Positions 28,069-37,631 of a stretch of DNA of 64,000 bases are shown here, in pieces (the first letter of the stretch is position 1; each line of letters starts with the position of its first letter). Below the pieces are notes generated by a model. The model was given only the letters and a program-made list of their open reading frames with translations, was not told the origin of the DNA and ran no database searches. This DNA comes from Halorubrum ruber (GTDB lineage: Archaea > Halobacteriota > Halobacteria > Halobacteriales > Haloferacaceae): the NCBI RefSeq assembly GCF_018228765.1, contig NZ_CP073695.1, positions 1,116,001-1,180,000 on the forward strand, written 5' to 3'. A program made the position numbers and the translations under genes.

Positions 28069-29223
28069 ATGGTCGACCTTGCCGCCCGCACGGAGAGGCT
28101 CGACGCGTACCTCGACGAGCGCGGGCTCGAAGCGGTCTGGTTCGCCCGCCCGAACGGGTTCGCGTGGCTCACCGGCGGCGACAACGTCGTCGACGCTGAC
28201 GCGCCAACGGGCGTCGCCGCCGCCGGCTACGACGGCGAGCTCCGCGTGATCACCGACAACATCGAGGCGGATCGGCTCGCCGACGAGGAGCTCCCGGACG
28301 CGTTCGCGGTCGAGTCGGTCCCGTGGCACGCCGGCTCGCTCGCCGAGGCCGTCGCCGAGCGCTCGCCCGCGCCGGCGGCCGCCGACTTCGACGTGCCCGG
28401 CTTCGAGGGCGTCGACGGGAGCCGACTCAGGCAGCCGCTCACCGACGACGACGTCGAGCGCTACCGCGAGCTGGGCCGCGAGGTCGCGGCCGCCGTGGAG
28501 ACCGTCTGTCGGAACCTCGAACCGGAGGACCCCGAGTACGAGGTCGCGGCCGGCATCGACATCTCGCTCGCCTCCCGCGACGTGGATACGCCGGTCGTCC
28601 TCGTCGGCGGCGCGGAGCGGGCGCAGGCGTTCCGCCACTACACGCCGAGCGACGCCGCCCTCGGCGACTACGCGCTTGTCTCCGTCACCGCCGAGCGCGC
28701 GGGGCTGTACGCCTCGATGACGCGCACCGTCGCGTTCGACGCCCCCGACTGGTTCGAGGAGCGCCACCGCGCCGCGGCGCGCGTCGAGGCGACCGCCCTC
28801 CGAGCCACCGAGGCCGCCGCGGCCGGAGCGCTCTCCGGAGGCGGGGAGGGCGCCGACAGCGACGCACCTGACCCCGACGCCCCCGACACCGCCGGCGACG
28901 TCTTCGAGGCCATCCGAGCGGCGTACGACGAGGTCGGCTTCGCGGACGAGTGGGAGCAACACCACCAGGGCGGCGCGGCCGGGTTCGCTGGCCGAGAGTG
29001 GATCGCGACCCCCGAGAGCGACGAGCCGGTCCGGCGCCCCATGGGCTACGCGTGGAATCCGACGGTTCAGGGGACGAAAAGCGAGGACACGCACCTCGTC
29101 ACGTCCGATCTGACCGAGCGGCTCACGAAGACGGGCCGCTGGCCGACTCACGAGGTCGAGCCGGTCGATGTCTCGGGGATCGATACCGAACCCGTCGAGT
29201 TAGCGGCGCCGGTGATCCGGTAA
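28069..29223 (+). CDS. M24-fold (creatinase/aminopeptidase P-like) protein, probably non-catalytic
   Basis: A 384-residue pita-bread-fold protein. The amino-terminal creatinase-like domain (LDERGLEAVWFARPNGFAWLTGG) precedes the M24 core. The place of the first metal aspartate reads LVSVTAERAGLYASMTRTV, where the usual Asp residues are Thr and Met, and the late glutamate motif is absent. A histidine cluster WEQHHQGGAAGF remains. So it has either a metal-free activity like creatinase or a binding role. ATG 28069 follows a TTTTTAC box. Length is normal for the family. Confidence 0.75.
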   Translation: MVDLAARTERLDAYLDERGLEAVWFARPNGFAWLTGGDNVVDADAPTGVAAAGYDGELRVITDNIEADRLADEELPDAFAVESVPWHAGSLAEAVAERSPAPAAADFDVPGFEGVDGSRLRQPLTDDDVERYRELGREVAAAVETVCRNLEPEDPEYEVAAGIDISLASRDVDTPVVLVGGAERAQAFRHYTPSDAALGDYALVSVTAERAGLYASMTRTVAFDAPDWFEERHRAAARVEATALRATEAAAAGALSGGGEGADSDAPDPDAPDTAGDVFEAIRAAYDEVGFADEWEQHHQGGAAGFAGREWIATPESDEPVRRPMGYAWNPTVQGTKSEDTHLVTSDLTERLTKTGRWPTHEVEPVDVSGIDTEPVELAAPVIR

Positions 29224-29271
29224 GGAGGGCGATACCGCCGGTACCGCGCGGACATCCGCGCGAACGCGGCG

Positions 29272-30659
29272 TCAGTAGACGTACTCGCTCTCGTCGATGC
29301 CGACGTAGTTCTTCTTCACCCGGCGCTTGTTCCACTTGTAGCCGAGCAGGAGCTTGGCCGACTCCCAGCCGGAGCGGTACGGCTGCGAGAGCAGGCTGCC
29401 GCCCGCCTCGGCGGCGAGCATCGCGTCCGCGGCGCCGATGACCCGGTTCCAGTCGTCCGGCTCGTACTCCGCGACCATGTCCGCCATCGTCACGTTGCGG
29501 ACGACCTCGTCACCGATCGCCTCCTTCCAGCGGCGGTTGTAGGCGGCCAGGTCGCCCTCGGCGGCGAGTTCCCCGGCGATCGCGCCGGTGCGGACGGCGA
29601 CGTGGTCGCCGCCCTCGTGGAACGCCGAGGTCGTCCCCATCGCGCCGCCCGCGACCGCGATGCCGGCGTCGACGGGCGAGTCGATCGGCCGGGTCGACGA
29701 GATCGGATACGTCTCCGTCCCGTTCCGCTTCCCGGCGTCCTCGACGACCGGGAACTCCTCTCCGACGTCGTATTCGTCGCCGTACTGCCACTCTAAGAGG
29801 CGACGGATGTACTCGCCGCCCTGCGGGATCGACTCGTCGTCCTCGTGGAGCAGCGCGTACTCCGAGGCGTCGACCTCGTCGATGTCGAGGCCGATCGGCA
29901 TCGTCAGCCCGACCCGACAGACGCGGTCCGCGTTCGGGAAGATCCACGGGTACGCGGTCTCGCCGGGCATCACGCCCCACCAGAAGACGAGGGCGTCGTT
30001 CACTTCCTCGAACACCTCTTCGGGGACGCGCCGGTACTCCTGATAGGCGATGTGGTTCGCGGTCCGGGAGGCTAACCGTTCCGAGGCCTGCGCGTCCGCG
30101 GGGAGGTACTCGTCTAGGACGCGGTTCGTCACGGTCCGCTGCGGGCCGTCGGCGAGGACGACGAAGTCGGCGCCGACGGTCCCCCCGTCGGCGAGTTCGA
30201 GCGTGTGTCGCGGGTCGTTGTCGTCCGGGGTCACCGAGAGATCGGTGTCGACGCCGCGGACGGAGGTGCCGACGCGGTACTCGGCGCCCGCGTCCTCCGC
30301 GCGGTCGCGGAGCCAGTCGTCGAAGCGCGCACGCTGGAAGGTGTACCCGAACTTGTCGTACGAGGAGTCGATGCCGGTGGCGGTGAGCGTCGCCGACTCG
30401 TCCGGGCCGCGGAACTCCGCGCGGTTCAGCTCGCGCTGGACGACCCCGTCGTCGAACTCGTCGGGGTGGATCCCCATGATGTCCACCCAGTAGTCCAGGA
30501 TTCCGGCCGCGTCGGTTGAGTCGGGACCGAGGCGGTCGCGGTCGGCCCGGGGACCCCCTTCTCGATGACCAGCGCGTCCGCTCCGCCGGTCGCCGCCGCG
30601 TGCGCCGCGGACGACCCGGCCGGCCCGCCGCCCACGATCGCGACGTCTACGCGTTCCAT
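29272..30659 (-). pseudogene. Geranylgeranyl-reductase-family flavoprotein, frameshifted
   Basis: The amino terminus MERVDVAIVGGGPAGSSAAHA (FAD-binding) begins at 30659. The rest, ending YVGIDESEYVY, is in another frame. Adding one base to the G run at 30549-30552 joins the parts and reads EKGVPRADRDRLGPDSTDAAG into YWVDIMGIHPDEF. The family saturates isoprenoid chains of membrane lipids or quinones using FAD. The carboxy-terminal substrate region is intact (GWESAKLLLGYKWNKRRVKKNY). This is either a genuine null allele or a sequencing error in a homopolymer. The ~215 bases upstream of 30659 hold no recognised feature. Confidence 0.85.
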
Positions 30660-30874
30660 ACCCCGTGAGGTCTCTGTCCGGCTATTAAATTCACGGTCCC
30701 CGATGCGGATCGGTCTCGGCCGTTGCTCCGGGGCGATTCTCGGCGACTTTGAGGGTCCCTCGGCGCCAGTCCGTCCTCGTCACGCCGGTGCCCGATTGAT
30801 CACGTTCGATGATTAACGGTAAGAGCGGCAGAGAGACACGTTTTTACACGGTTGGGGATCTCTCTCAGATATCA

Positions 30875-32230
30875 ATGGCACGCGAGACGTGGGCAACGCG
30901 GATGGGGTTCATCCTCGCCGCGGTGGGTAGCGCGGTCGGGCTGGGGAACGTCTGGCGGTTCCCCTTCATCACCGGCCAGTACGGCGGATCGTCGTTTCTG
31001 ATCACCTACTTAGCGTTCGTCGCGCTGATCGGGTTCCCGGCGATCCTCGTGGAGTTCGTCATCGGGCGGCGGACCGAGAGGAACCCCGTCGGCGCGCTGC
31101 GGGAACTGGGGAGCGGCGTCTGGTCGTACGCCGGGTGGCTGTTCGTCGTCACCGGCTTCGTCATCCTCTCGTACTACAGCGTCGTCGCGGGCTGGTTCCT
31201 CCGGTACACGCTCATTGGGATCACGGAGGGATACACGCTGACCGATCCGTCGGAGGCGAACGCGCTCTACCAGTCGGTCTCGGCCGGTCTCGACGCGGTC
31301 GTCTTCCACGCCTTGTTCATGCTGCTCGTCGTCGGCATCATCGCTGCCGGCGTCAGGCGCGGGATCGAACTCAGCGTGAAGGTAATGGTGCCCGCCATTC
31401 TGGTGTTGCTCGTCGGCCTCGCCGCGTACGGATCGACCCTCGATGGCGCGAGCGCGGCGTACGCCTACTACCTCTCGCCCGACTTCGGCACGATCGCCGC
31501 TAACTGGACGGAGATCCTCCCCGCCGCCGCCGGACAGGCGTTCTTCACCCTCTCGCTCGGAATGGGCGTGATGATCACGTACGCCTCCTATCTCGGCGAG
31601 GACCGGAATCTCGCGGCCGACGCCGGGGCCATCGCGACGATCGACACGCTCGTCGCAGTCCTCGTCGGCTTCGTCGTCTTCCCCGTCCTCTTCTCGGTCG
31701 GTATCGAGCCGGGGACGGGCGGTCCCGGCGCGATCTTCGTGAGCCTCACCGCCGCGTTCGCGGGGATCCCCGGCGGTCGAGTCCTCGGAATCGTCTTCTT
31801 CGGCATGGTCGGGATCGCGGCGCTCTCCTCCGCGATCAGCATCCTCGAAGTGCTCGTCTCCTACCTGATCGACGAGGTCGGCGTCGCTCGCGTGCCGGCC
31901 GCGGCTGCGGTGGGCGCGGCGGTGTTCCTGCTCGGCGTGCCCGTCGCGGTCGACACGATCTTCCTCGGTCTGTACGACGGGCTCGCGTACGGCATTCTGC
32001 TCGTCCTCGGCTCGCTGCTGCTCGTGCTGTTCGTCGGCTGGGTCGTTCCGGATCTGGGCCGCGAAGAGCTTCGGAAGGGGATCGCGGACGTCGGCGGCCT
32101 CGACGTCGCGTGGATCTGGGTCGTTCGGCTCCCGGTCGCTATCGTCATCCTCGTCTCGCTGATCCTCGGCGTCACCGACTACGTCGACTTCCTCACCGGC
32201 GGCTTCGCAGACTGGCTGGCGGCGCGGTAA
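30875..32230 (+). CDS. Sodium-dependent transporter of the SNF (NSS) family
   Basis: A 451-residue LeuT-fold symporter with about eleven membrane segments. The start MARETWATRMGFILAAVGSA followed by VGLGNVWRFPFITGQYGG is the diagnostic NSS sequence with sodium-site residues. It should import an amino acid or similar solute with Na+; the substrate is not predictable. ATG 30875 is chosen over a longer frame. It stands alone between divergent genes. Confidence 0.9.
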   Translation: MARETWATRMGFILAAVGSAVGLGNVWRFPFITGQYGGSSFLITYLAFVALIGFPAILVEFVIGRRTERNPVGALRELGSGVWSYAGWLFVVTGFVILSYYSVVAGWFLRYTLIGITEGYTLTDPSEANALYQSVSAGLDAVVFHALFMLLVVGIIAAGVRRGIELSVKVMVPAILVLLVGLAAYGSTLDGASAAYAYYLSPDFGTIAANWTEILPAAAGQAFFTLSLGMGVMITYASYLGEDRNLAADAGAIATIDTLVAVLVGFVVFPVLFSVGIEPGTGGPGAIFVSLTAAFAGIPGGRVLGIVFFGMVGIAALSSAISILEVLVSYLIDEVGVARVPAAAAVGAAVFLLGVPVAVDTIFLGLYDGLAYGILLVLGSLLLVLFVGWVVPDLGREELRKGIADVGGLDVAWIWVVRLPVAIVILVSLILGVTDYVDFLTGGFADWLAAR

Positions 32231-32294
32231 TCTGGCAGCGCGGTAAGCCGACGGCGCGGTGGCCGCGGTCGCGGGGTCGACCTCTCGCCCCGCC

Positions 32295-32951
32295 TCAGAC
32301 GTGTTCCTCTCGCGGCTGGACCACGACGAAGCCGCCATCGCCGTCGAAGCGCATCTGGTAGCGCTCGCCGGACTCCTGACCGATCATGTCCGAGAGGCTC
32401 CGGTTGACTTCCACGTCCGGCGAGGTACCGCTCCACGCGACGGTCGCGCTCGGGTCGGTCGCCACGGGCGGTTCTAAGACGATCGGGTCGCCGTGGGTGG
32501 TGAGCGCGACGTACCCCGGTCCTTCGAGGTAGACGTTGCTGAAGCCCCCAGCGAGCGCGCCGGCGAGGCTGTCGATGGCGCTGATCTCGTAGGAGAGCGA
32601 CTCCTCGAACGCGAGCACGTCCTCGCCGTTGACCGTGATCGACTCGCCGGCGTCGAGCTCGACGACCTGAACCTTCTTCCCGTCGTCGGCGAAGTAGACG
32701 TGGCCCTGTCCCTCGACGGCCATGATCGGCGTCCCCTCGCCGGTGGCGGCCTCCTTGAGGAACCCGGTGATGCCGCCCTCCGCGGAGGCCTTCCCGGTGA
32801 ACGACACGTCGCCGGTGAACGCCACCATTGAGCCGGCCTTCGCCATGACGGTGCCGTCGACGTCGACGTCGAGGGTGTAGCTGTTCTCGCGCTGGAACGG
32901 TTCCGCGCTGTCGGTCGGTGCGTTCTCGGCGGTGAACTCGTCTAGGTTCAT
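32295..32951 (-). CDS. AIM24 family protein
   Basis: A 218-residue beta-rich protein of the AIM24 (formerly DUF124) family, with the repeated pattern GTVMAKAGSMVAFTGDVSF and GQGHVYFADDGKKVQVVELDAGESI, and the late GDPIVLEPPVATDPSATVAWSG. The mitochondrial relative affects membrane architecture; the prokaryotic role is unsettled. No signal or membrane helix is present. A single gene with its own start at ATG 32951. Confidence 0.85.
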   Translation of the reverse strand: MNLDEFTAENAPTDSAEPFQRENSYTLDVDVDGTVMAKAGSMVAFTGDVSFTGKASAEGGITGFLKEAATGEGTPIMAVEGQGHVYFADDGKKVQVVELDAGESITVNGEDVLAFEESLSYEISAIDSLAGALAGGFSNVYLEGPGYVALTTHGDPIVLEPPVATDPSATVAWSGTSPDVEVNRSLSDMIGQESGERYQMRFDGDGGFVVVQPREEHV

Positions 32952-33062
32952 GGTACGGGGACCGAACCGTTCGGTTCGGCTGTACGGAGATTCCGCGGTA
33001 TCACTTAAGAACCTACGGGAGACTCGGGAACGTCCGACACCGATCGGCCGCGTCGCCGTCGG

Positions 33063-33728
33063 TCAGTACACGACCAGCGAGAGGTACAGCTGGCCGATCC
33101 CCGCGACGACCATCACGACGCCCGCGATCCGCTTCAGCAGCCCGGCGTGAGCCATCACCCGGTTCGCGTTGCTGACGAGGCCGACTCCGGTCGCGACGGT
33201 GGTCGCAGCCATCAGGACCGCGACGGTGCCGGCGTAGACGGCGACGACGAGGAGCGCCGCCTCGGACGGGAGCGCGATCGCGCGGGCGACGACGCCGAGG
33301 AACACCGGCGCGACGCAGCCCGCTCCGGCCAGCGCGTACCCCGCGCCGAAGACCCCGAAGCCGAGGACGCTCGACCGCCGCTCGGGAAGGGGAACCGATA
33401 TCGACGGCATCCGGCCCGAGACTACGAGCAGCCCGAAGACGATTAACAGCCCGCCGACGAGCGTCTCGAAGACGGTGATGTTCGACAGCGTCGAGTAGCC
33501 GACCCGGACGGTGGCGCCCGCGAGCAGCGCGAACGTCGCTAACACGCCGACTGCGGCCGCGACGCCGCGGGCTCCGGCCCCGAGGACCGATGCGGAGTCG
33601 GCCTCGACGGAGTTCACATAGAAGCCGACGTACCCCGGGAGGAGCGGGTACGCGCACGGCGAGAAGAACGTCGCCACGCCCGCGGTCACGGCGAAGGGGA
33701 CGTTGGTCGCGAGCGAGATGTCGGTCAT
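33063..33728 (-). CDS. ccdA: CcdA-like thiol-disulfide membrane reductase
   Basis: A 221-residue membrane protein with six helices. The two redox cysteines are in ATFFSPCAYPLLPGYVGF and ALAGAGCVAPVFLG, as in CcdA/DsbD. It passes electrons from cytoplasmic thioredoxin across the membrane to extracytoplasmic thiols. It is the third gene of a run after the SCO-like and TlpA-like genes (37 bases from the latter), which suggests it reduces the TlpA-like protein for cytochrome maturation. Confidence 0.88.
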   Translation of the reverse strand: MTDISLATNVPFAVTAGVATFFSPCAYPLLPGYVGFYVNSVEADSASVLGAGARGVAAAVGVLATFALLAGATVRVGYSTLSNITVFETLVGGLLIVFGLLVVSGRMPSISVPLPERRSSVLGFGVFGAGYALAGAGCVAPVFLGVVARAIALPSEAALLVVAVYAGTVAVLMAATTVATGVGLVSNANRVMAHAGLLKRIAGVVMVVAGIGQLYLSLVVY

Positions 33729-33764
33729 CGGCGGTTCCGTCCGTTCATCGACCGGCTCGCCCCG

Positions 33765-34310
33765 TCATCGGTCGAGCGCTCGTTCGATTCCCTCGACTAA
33801 CTCCTCCGTGCTGTGGGTCCCGGAGGTGGCCCACCGGACGCGTCCGGAGGCGTCGATGGCACGGGCGCTCGGGTAGCCGCCCACGTTGAGCCGCGCGGCG
33901 AGTGCGGTGGTCACGTCAGCCGCAACGAGCCAGTCGCCGTCGTTCTCGCGCCACCAGTCGACCACCGTCTCCTCGCTCACCGAGCCGCCGACGTCCTCGG
34001 GCGTCACCGAGACGAACAGCACCTCGTCGCCGAGCCGGTCGTGCGCCTCGGCGAGGTCCGGCATCTGCTCGACGCAGGGGCTACACCAGGTGGCGAAGAA
34101 GTCGACGAACGTCGGCCGGTCGGGCGCGGGGAGTGTCACCTCGCCGTCGCGGCTTCCCGGAGCGTCGACCGTGTCGAGCGTCACCGGCTCGACCGGTTCG
34201 GGCGCGTCGCCGCCGCCGACCGCGTCGGGGATCCCGCCAGTCGCGACGGCGCCCGCCCCACCGAGGACGCCGACGCTCGCGAGCCCGGCCAGCAGGTGTC
34301 GGCGCCTCAC
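33765..34310 (-). CDS. TlpA-like extracytoplasmic thioredoxin
   Basis: A 181-residue protein with an RRRH-type twin-arginine signal and hydrophobic segment, then a thioredoxin fold with active site FFATWCSPCVEQMP and cis-proline loop NVGGYPSARAI. It is likely an exported thiol reductase for haem-binding or copper-site cysteines. The GTG start at 34310 overlaps the SCO-like stop by three to four bases. This position, plus the RR motif, sets the start over the long antisense-derived frame. Confidence 0.85.
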   Translation of the reverse strand: MRRRHLLAGLASVGVLGGAGAVATGGIPDAVGGGDAPEPVEPVTLDTVDAPGSRDGEVTLPAPDRPTFVDFFATWCSPCVEQMPDLAEAHDRLGDEVLFVSVTPEDVGGSVSEETVVDWWRENDGDWLVAADVTTALAARLNVGGYPSARAIDASGRVRWATSGTHSTEELVEGIERALDR

Positions 34311-35002
34311 GCCGTAACCACCCGTCGGAAGTCGTCCACCAGCCGTTCGATGTCGGTCTGCGGGCCCCTCGGGTACGCGCGCTCGACGATCCCCTGCTTG
34401 TTCGCGAGGATGATGAGCCCGTAGTGCGGGAACCGGTACTCCAGGTTCTCGATGTCGTCGGCCGGCTGCTTCTCGATCACGAGCCCGAACTTCTCGTCGT
34501 GTATCTCCTGGGCCCGCTCGTAGGTCTCCGGGCGGAGGAAGTGCCAGTTGCCCGCGTCGAGGTCGACGCCCTGCTGGTCGGCGTACTCGCGCAGGACTTC
34601 CTCGGTGTCGCGCTCGGGGTCGAACGTGATCGGGAGAAACGCGGCCTCGTCGCCGAACCCCTCCTCGGCGGCGACCTCCTGCGCGCGGCGCAGCCGGAGG
34701 ATGAGCGCCGGGCACACTCCGTCCGGGCAGTGGGTGTAAAACGAGGTCCACAACACCGCGCGCTCACCCTCGAACTCCGAGACAGTGATCTCCTCGCCCG
34801 CGATCGGATCCGGGACGGTGAAGTCGGGCATTTCCTCCCCATAGCTCGGGTGAGACGCCTCACTCAGGTCGATCTCCGGCGGGCCGAGGATCGTTCCCTC
34901 GGGACCGGACTCGCCGAGGACGCCGGCGCAGCCGGCGGTGGCTGTCGCGCCGGCGGCGGCGCCGGTGGCGGCGAGCGAGCGGAGGAAGTGGCGGCGGTCC
35001 AT
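34307..35002 (-). CDS. SCO1/SenC-type copper chaperone lipoprotein
   Basis: A 231-residue exported protein: MDRRHFLRSLAATGAAAGA is a twin-arginine signal ending in lipobox TAGC. The thioredoxin-like domain has the copper/redox site THCPDGVCPALI and a late histidine in RFPHYGLIILANKQG. SCO proteins load the CuA site of cytochrome oxidase. The cysteines are spaced CX4C, one residue more than the usual CX3C. It heads the SCO-TlpA-CcdA operon. Confidence 0.87.
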   Translation of the reverse strand: MDRRHFLRSLAATGAAAGATATAGCAGVLGESGPEGTILGPPEIDLSEASHPSYGEEMPDFTVPDPIAGEEITVSEFEGERAVLWTSFYTHCPDGVCPALILRLRRAQEVAAEEGFGDEAAFLPITFDPERDTEEVLREYADQQGVDLDAGNWHFLRPETYERAQEIHDEKFGLVIEKQPADDIENLEYRFPHYGLIILANKQGIVERAYPRGPQTDIERLVDDFRRVVTA

Positions 35003-35210
35003 GTCGTTGTCCGACCTACGTGGTCGCTCGTAAATGAACCCCGCGGCTGGTTGCGCGCGGTGAACACGACCGAGAGAGTTGGAACATCGACCGTAGCGGC
35101 CAGAGACGAGGCGGTATTCGGCGTTTCTCGGATAGACGAACGTCCGGAACCCCCGTGGTACCGTGCCCCTCGCAAGGGTTATCCCCGAACGGGCTGTACG
35201 TTTATTCGCA

Positions 35211-35417
35211 ATGGCAAACGGTAAGGTTGATTTCTTCAACGACACTGGCGGCTACGGTTTCATCTCGACTGACGACGGCGACCTCGACGACGACGAAGAC
35301 GTGTTCTTCCACATGGAAGACGTCGGCGGCCCGGACCTCGAGGAGGGTCAGGAAGTGGAATTCGACATCGAATCGTCCCCCAAGGGACCCCGCGCGACGA
35401 ACCTCGTCCGCAACTAA
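35211..35417 (+). CDS. cspA: Cold-shock-domain protein
   Basis: A 68-residue CspA-like OB-fold protein, MANGKVDFFNDTGGYGFISTDD with the RNP1-like GYGFIS and RNP2-like DVFFHMED motifs. It binds single-stranded RNA or DNA as a chaperone. It is very acidic (DGDLDDDEDV), a halophile adaptation. ATG 35211 is the family start; an upstream frame is spurious. The 177 bases to radB contain only that gene's TATA box. Confidence 0.95.
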   Translation: MANGKVDFFNDTGGYGFISTDDGDLDDDEDVFFHMEDVGGPDLEEGQEVEFDIESSPKGPRATNLVRN

Positions 35418-35562
35418 CCCCCACGTAGCGGACGGCGCGTCCGCACGCACTACCGGATTTCGGCTGTCGCTCGACGCGATCGACGCCTATCTCCGTTTCT
35501 TTCACACTTATTACACCTCGACGAGCGACGGCGCTCGCCCGGACGGGTGCCGCGATCGACCG

Positions 35563-35570
35563 TTTAAATA
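35563..35570 (+). promoter_or_regulatory. TATA-like box of radB
   Basis: TTTAAATA lies 25-32 bases before the GTG at 35595, supporting a leaderless radB transcript and the GTG start. Confidence 0.5.
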
Positions 35571-35594
35571 CGAGCGCGAGCGAATCGCTCGGTA

Positions 35595-36302
35595 GTGAGC
35601 GATCCGATCCCGACCGGCTGTCGCCCGGTCGACGAGCTGTTGGGCGGCGGCTTCGAGCGCGGCGTCGTCACGCAGGTGTACGGGCCGCCGGCGGCGGGGA
35701 AGACGAACCTCGCGCTCGCCGCCGCGGTCGAGGTCGCGGGCGGCGGCGACCGCGCCCTCTACATCGACACAGAGGGGCTCTCGATCGACCGCTTCGAGCA
35801 GATGGCTGAGGGGCGGCTCGACCGGGGCGACGGCGACGACTCCCTCGAGGAGCTCGCCTCGCGGCTCGTCATCTCGGAGGCGTACGACTTCCACGACCAG
35901 CGCGAGGCGGTCCGCGACGCCGAGGAGCTCGCCGAGGAGGTCGAGCTGATCGTGTTGGACTCCGCGACCGGCTTCTACCGCCTTGAGCGCGCCGGCGACA
36001 CCGAGGGCGGCGAGTCGCTCCGCAAGGTCGCCAAACAGGTGACGCACCTCCTCTCGCTCGCCCGGCGTCACGACATCGCCGTCGTGATCACGAACCAGGT
36101 GTTCACGGACCCGGAGGGCGACCGCGACCGCGCGCTCGGGGGCAACACGCTGAACCACTGGACTGGCGCGATCGTTCGGGTCGACCGGTTCCGCGGCGGG
36201 AACCGTCGGGCAACTCTGGAAAAACACCGCTCGAAGCCCGCCGGAGACACCGCGACGTTTCGGATCGTGGGCGACGGGCTCGCTGAGGGGACCGACACCT
36301 GA
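35595..36302 (+). CDS. radB: DNA repair and recombination protein RadB
   Basis: A 235-residue archaeal RecA-family paralogue. It lacks the helix-hairpin-helix amino-terminal domain of RadA. Walker A is GPPAAGKTN near residue 29, Walker B is VELIVLDSATG and the motif VVITNQVFTD follows. The carboxy-terminal ATLEKHRSKPAGDTATFRI is typical. RadB acts as a recombination mediator with RadA. Start by GTG, fixed by the TATA box. The gap to the convergent CBS gene (~190 bases) shows nothing. Confidence 0.95.
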   Translation: MSDPIPTGCRPVDELLGGGFERGVVTQVYGPPAAGKTNLALAAAVEVAGGGDRALYIDTEGLSIDRFEQMAEGRLDRGDGDDSLEELASRLVISEAYDFHDQREAVRDAEELAEEVELIVLDSATGFYRLERAGDTEGGESLRKVAKQVTHLLSLARRHDIAVVITNQVFTDPEGDRDRALGGNTLNHWTGAIVRVDRFRGGNRRATLEKHRSKPAGDTATFRIVGDGLAEGTDT

Positions 36303-36491
36303 GCGTCACGAGGGACGAACCGAAGCGGACAGCGGCGGAGGCAAAGACGGGGGACCGAACGCTCGTAGCGACCGATCGAGGTCCGTTGACAGCGTCGAGA
36401 TCCGTCGACGGGGTCGGCGAGCAGGTCGGCGGTGTCGGTGAGCAGGTCGACGGCGTGACGACTGCGCCCGCCGATTCGGGCGCCTATCGGC

Positions 36492-37631
36492 TCACAGCTC
36501 GCCGAGCTTGCGGAGGAGCTGGCCGCGGTACTCCTCGTCGGCGTTGACGCCCTTGATCTCGAGGACGTTCCGCTCTAACTTGTCGAGCGCGACGTGGAAG
36601 GCGTGTTCGGCGCCGTACCCCTCGCCGGAGCCGCCGACCTGGCCCTCGTTGGTGCGGAGGCGGATCTGACACTGGATCAGGGGCGTGCCGCGGAGCTTCT
36701 CCTTGTGCGCGTGGAGCCGGACGTGCGCGTGGATGACGTGCATGTCCGCGTACTTGTCCGCGACCTGCTCGATGGACTCGACGATGTGTTCGCGGGTGGT
36801 TCCCTCCAGCAGGTCGACGTTGGTGATCTGGACGTCCATCGAGTCCTGCTCGGTGAACGTGAGCGCGCGCAGCACGTCGGTCTTCGTCACCATCCCGGCG
36901 ACGGTGTCGGCGCCCTCGGGCGTGACGACTAACCCGGAGACGTCGTTGTCGAACATGCGCTGGACGACGGTCTGGGCCGTCTCGTCGTGCGCCGCCGTGA
37001 CGACCGGGCTCGACATGATGTCGTAGACGGGGATGTCGAGCATGCGGTCGATGTCGCCCGCGCGATCGCCGCTGCCCTGGCGCTCCTGGTCGCGGACGAC
37101 GAACTCCACGATGTCGTTGGTGGTAACGACGCCGACGAGGTCGCCGTCGTCGTCGAGGACGGGGAGCCGGGAGACGCCGTTCTCGCGGAGGCGGTTGATC
37201 GCGCGGCCGACGCTCTCCGTCTCGCCGATGCCGATCACGTCCTCGGTGGCGATCTGGCCCACGGTGATCGCGTCGAGGCTGTCGAGGACGGCCTCGAGGA
37301 TCTGGTCGACCGTGACGATCCCGAAGAGCTTCTCGCCCTCGTAGACCGGCGCGATCTTCACGTCGCCCTCGACGAGGAGCCGGGCGGTCTCGCGGACGTC
37401 CTCGTGGCGGTCGACCGAGGGCGCCGGCTTCATCACCGCCGACACCTTCGTGTCGTCCTCCATGCGCGAGCGCATGAGCTGCTTCTCGCCGACGACGCCG
37501 GCGTACTCGCCGTCCTCGACGACGACGATCCCCTTGGGGTTCTCTCGCTCGAAGATAGAACGGACCTTGGCGAGCCGCTCGTCGACGTCGACCTCGACGT
37601 ATTCCGGCACTGCGATATCAGAGATGTTCAT
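36492..37631 (-). CDS. Multi-CBS-domain regulatory protein
   Basis: A 379-residue cytosolic protein with four CBS repeats in two pairs (starting near residues 5, 65, 120 and 195), each with a pattern such as GVSRLPVLDDDGDLVGVVTTNDI. CBS pairs bind adenosyl nucleotides. The last ~110 residues (DVQITNVDLLEGTTREHIVESI, then RGTPLIQCQIRLRTNEG) resemble a ribosome-hibernation-factor-like beta-alpha domain, so a link to ribosome or stress control is possible but unproven. ATG 37631 gives the clean start MNISDIAVPEY. Confidence 0.82.
   Translation of the reverse strand: MNISDIAVPEYVEVDVDERLAKVRSIFERENPKGIVVVEDGEYAGVVGEKQLMRSRMEDDTKVSAVMKPAPSVDRHEDVRETARLLVEGDVKIAPVYEGEKLFGIVTVDQILEAVLDSLDAITVGQIATEDVIGIGETESVGRAINRLRENGVSRLPVLDDDGDLVGVVTTNDIVEFVVRDQERQGSGDRAGDIDRMLDIPVYDIMSSPVVTAAHDETAQTVVQRMFDNDVSGLVVTPEGADTVAGMVTKTDVLRALTFTEQDSMDVQITNVDLLEGTTREHIVESIEQVADKYADMHVIHAHVRLHAHKEKLRGTPLIQCQIRLRTNEGQVGGSGEGYGAEHAFHVALDKLERNVLEIKGVNADEEYRGQLLRKLGEL

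Noticed and set aside
30549-30552. Programmed frameshifting in the reductase gene
   Set aside because: There is no slippery heptamer or downstream structure that would support it; a one-base loss in a homopolymer is simpler.
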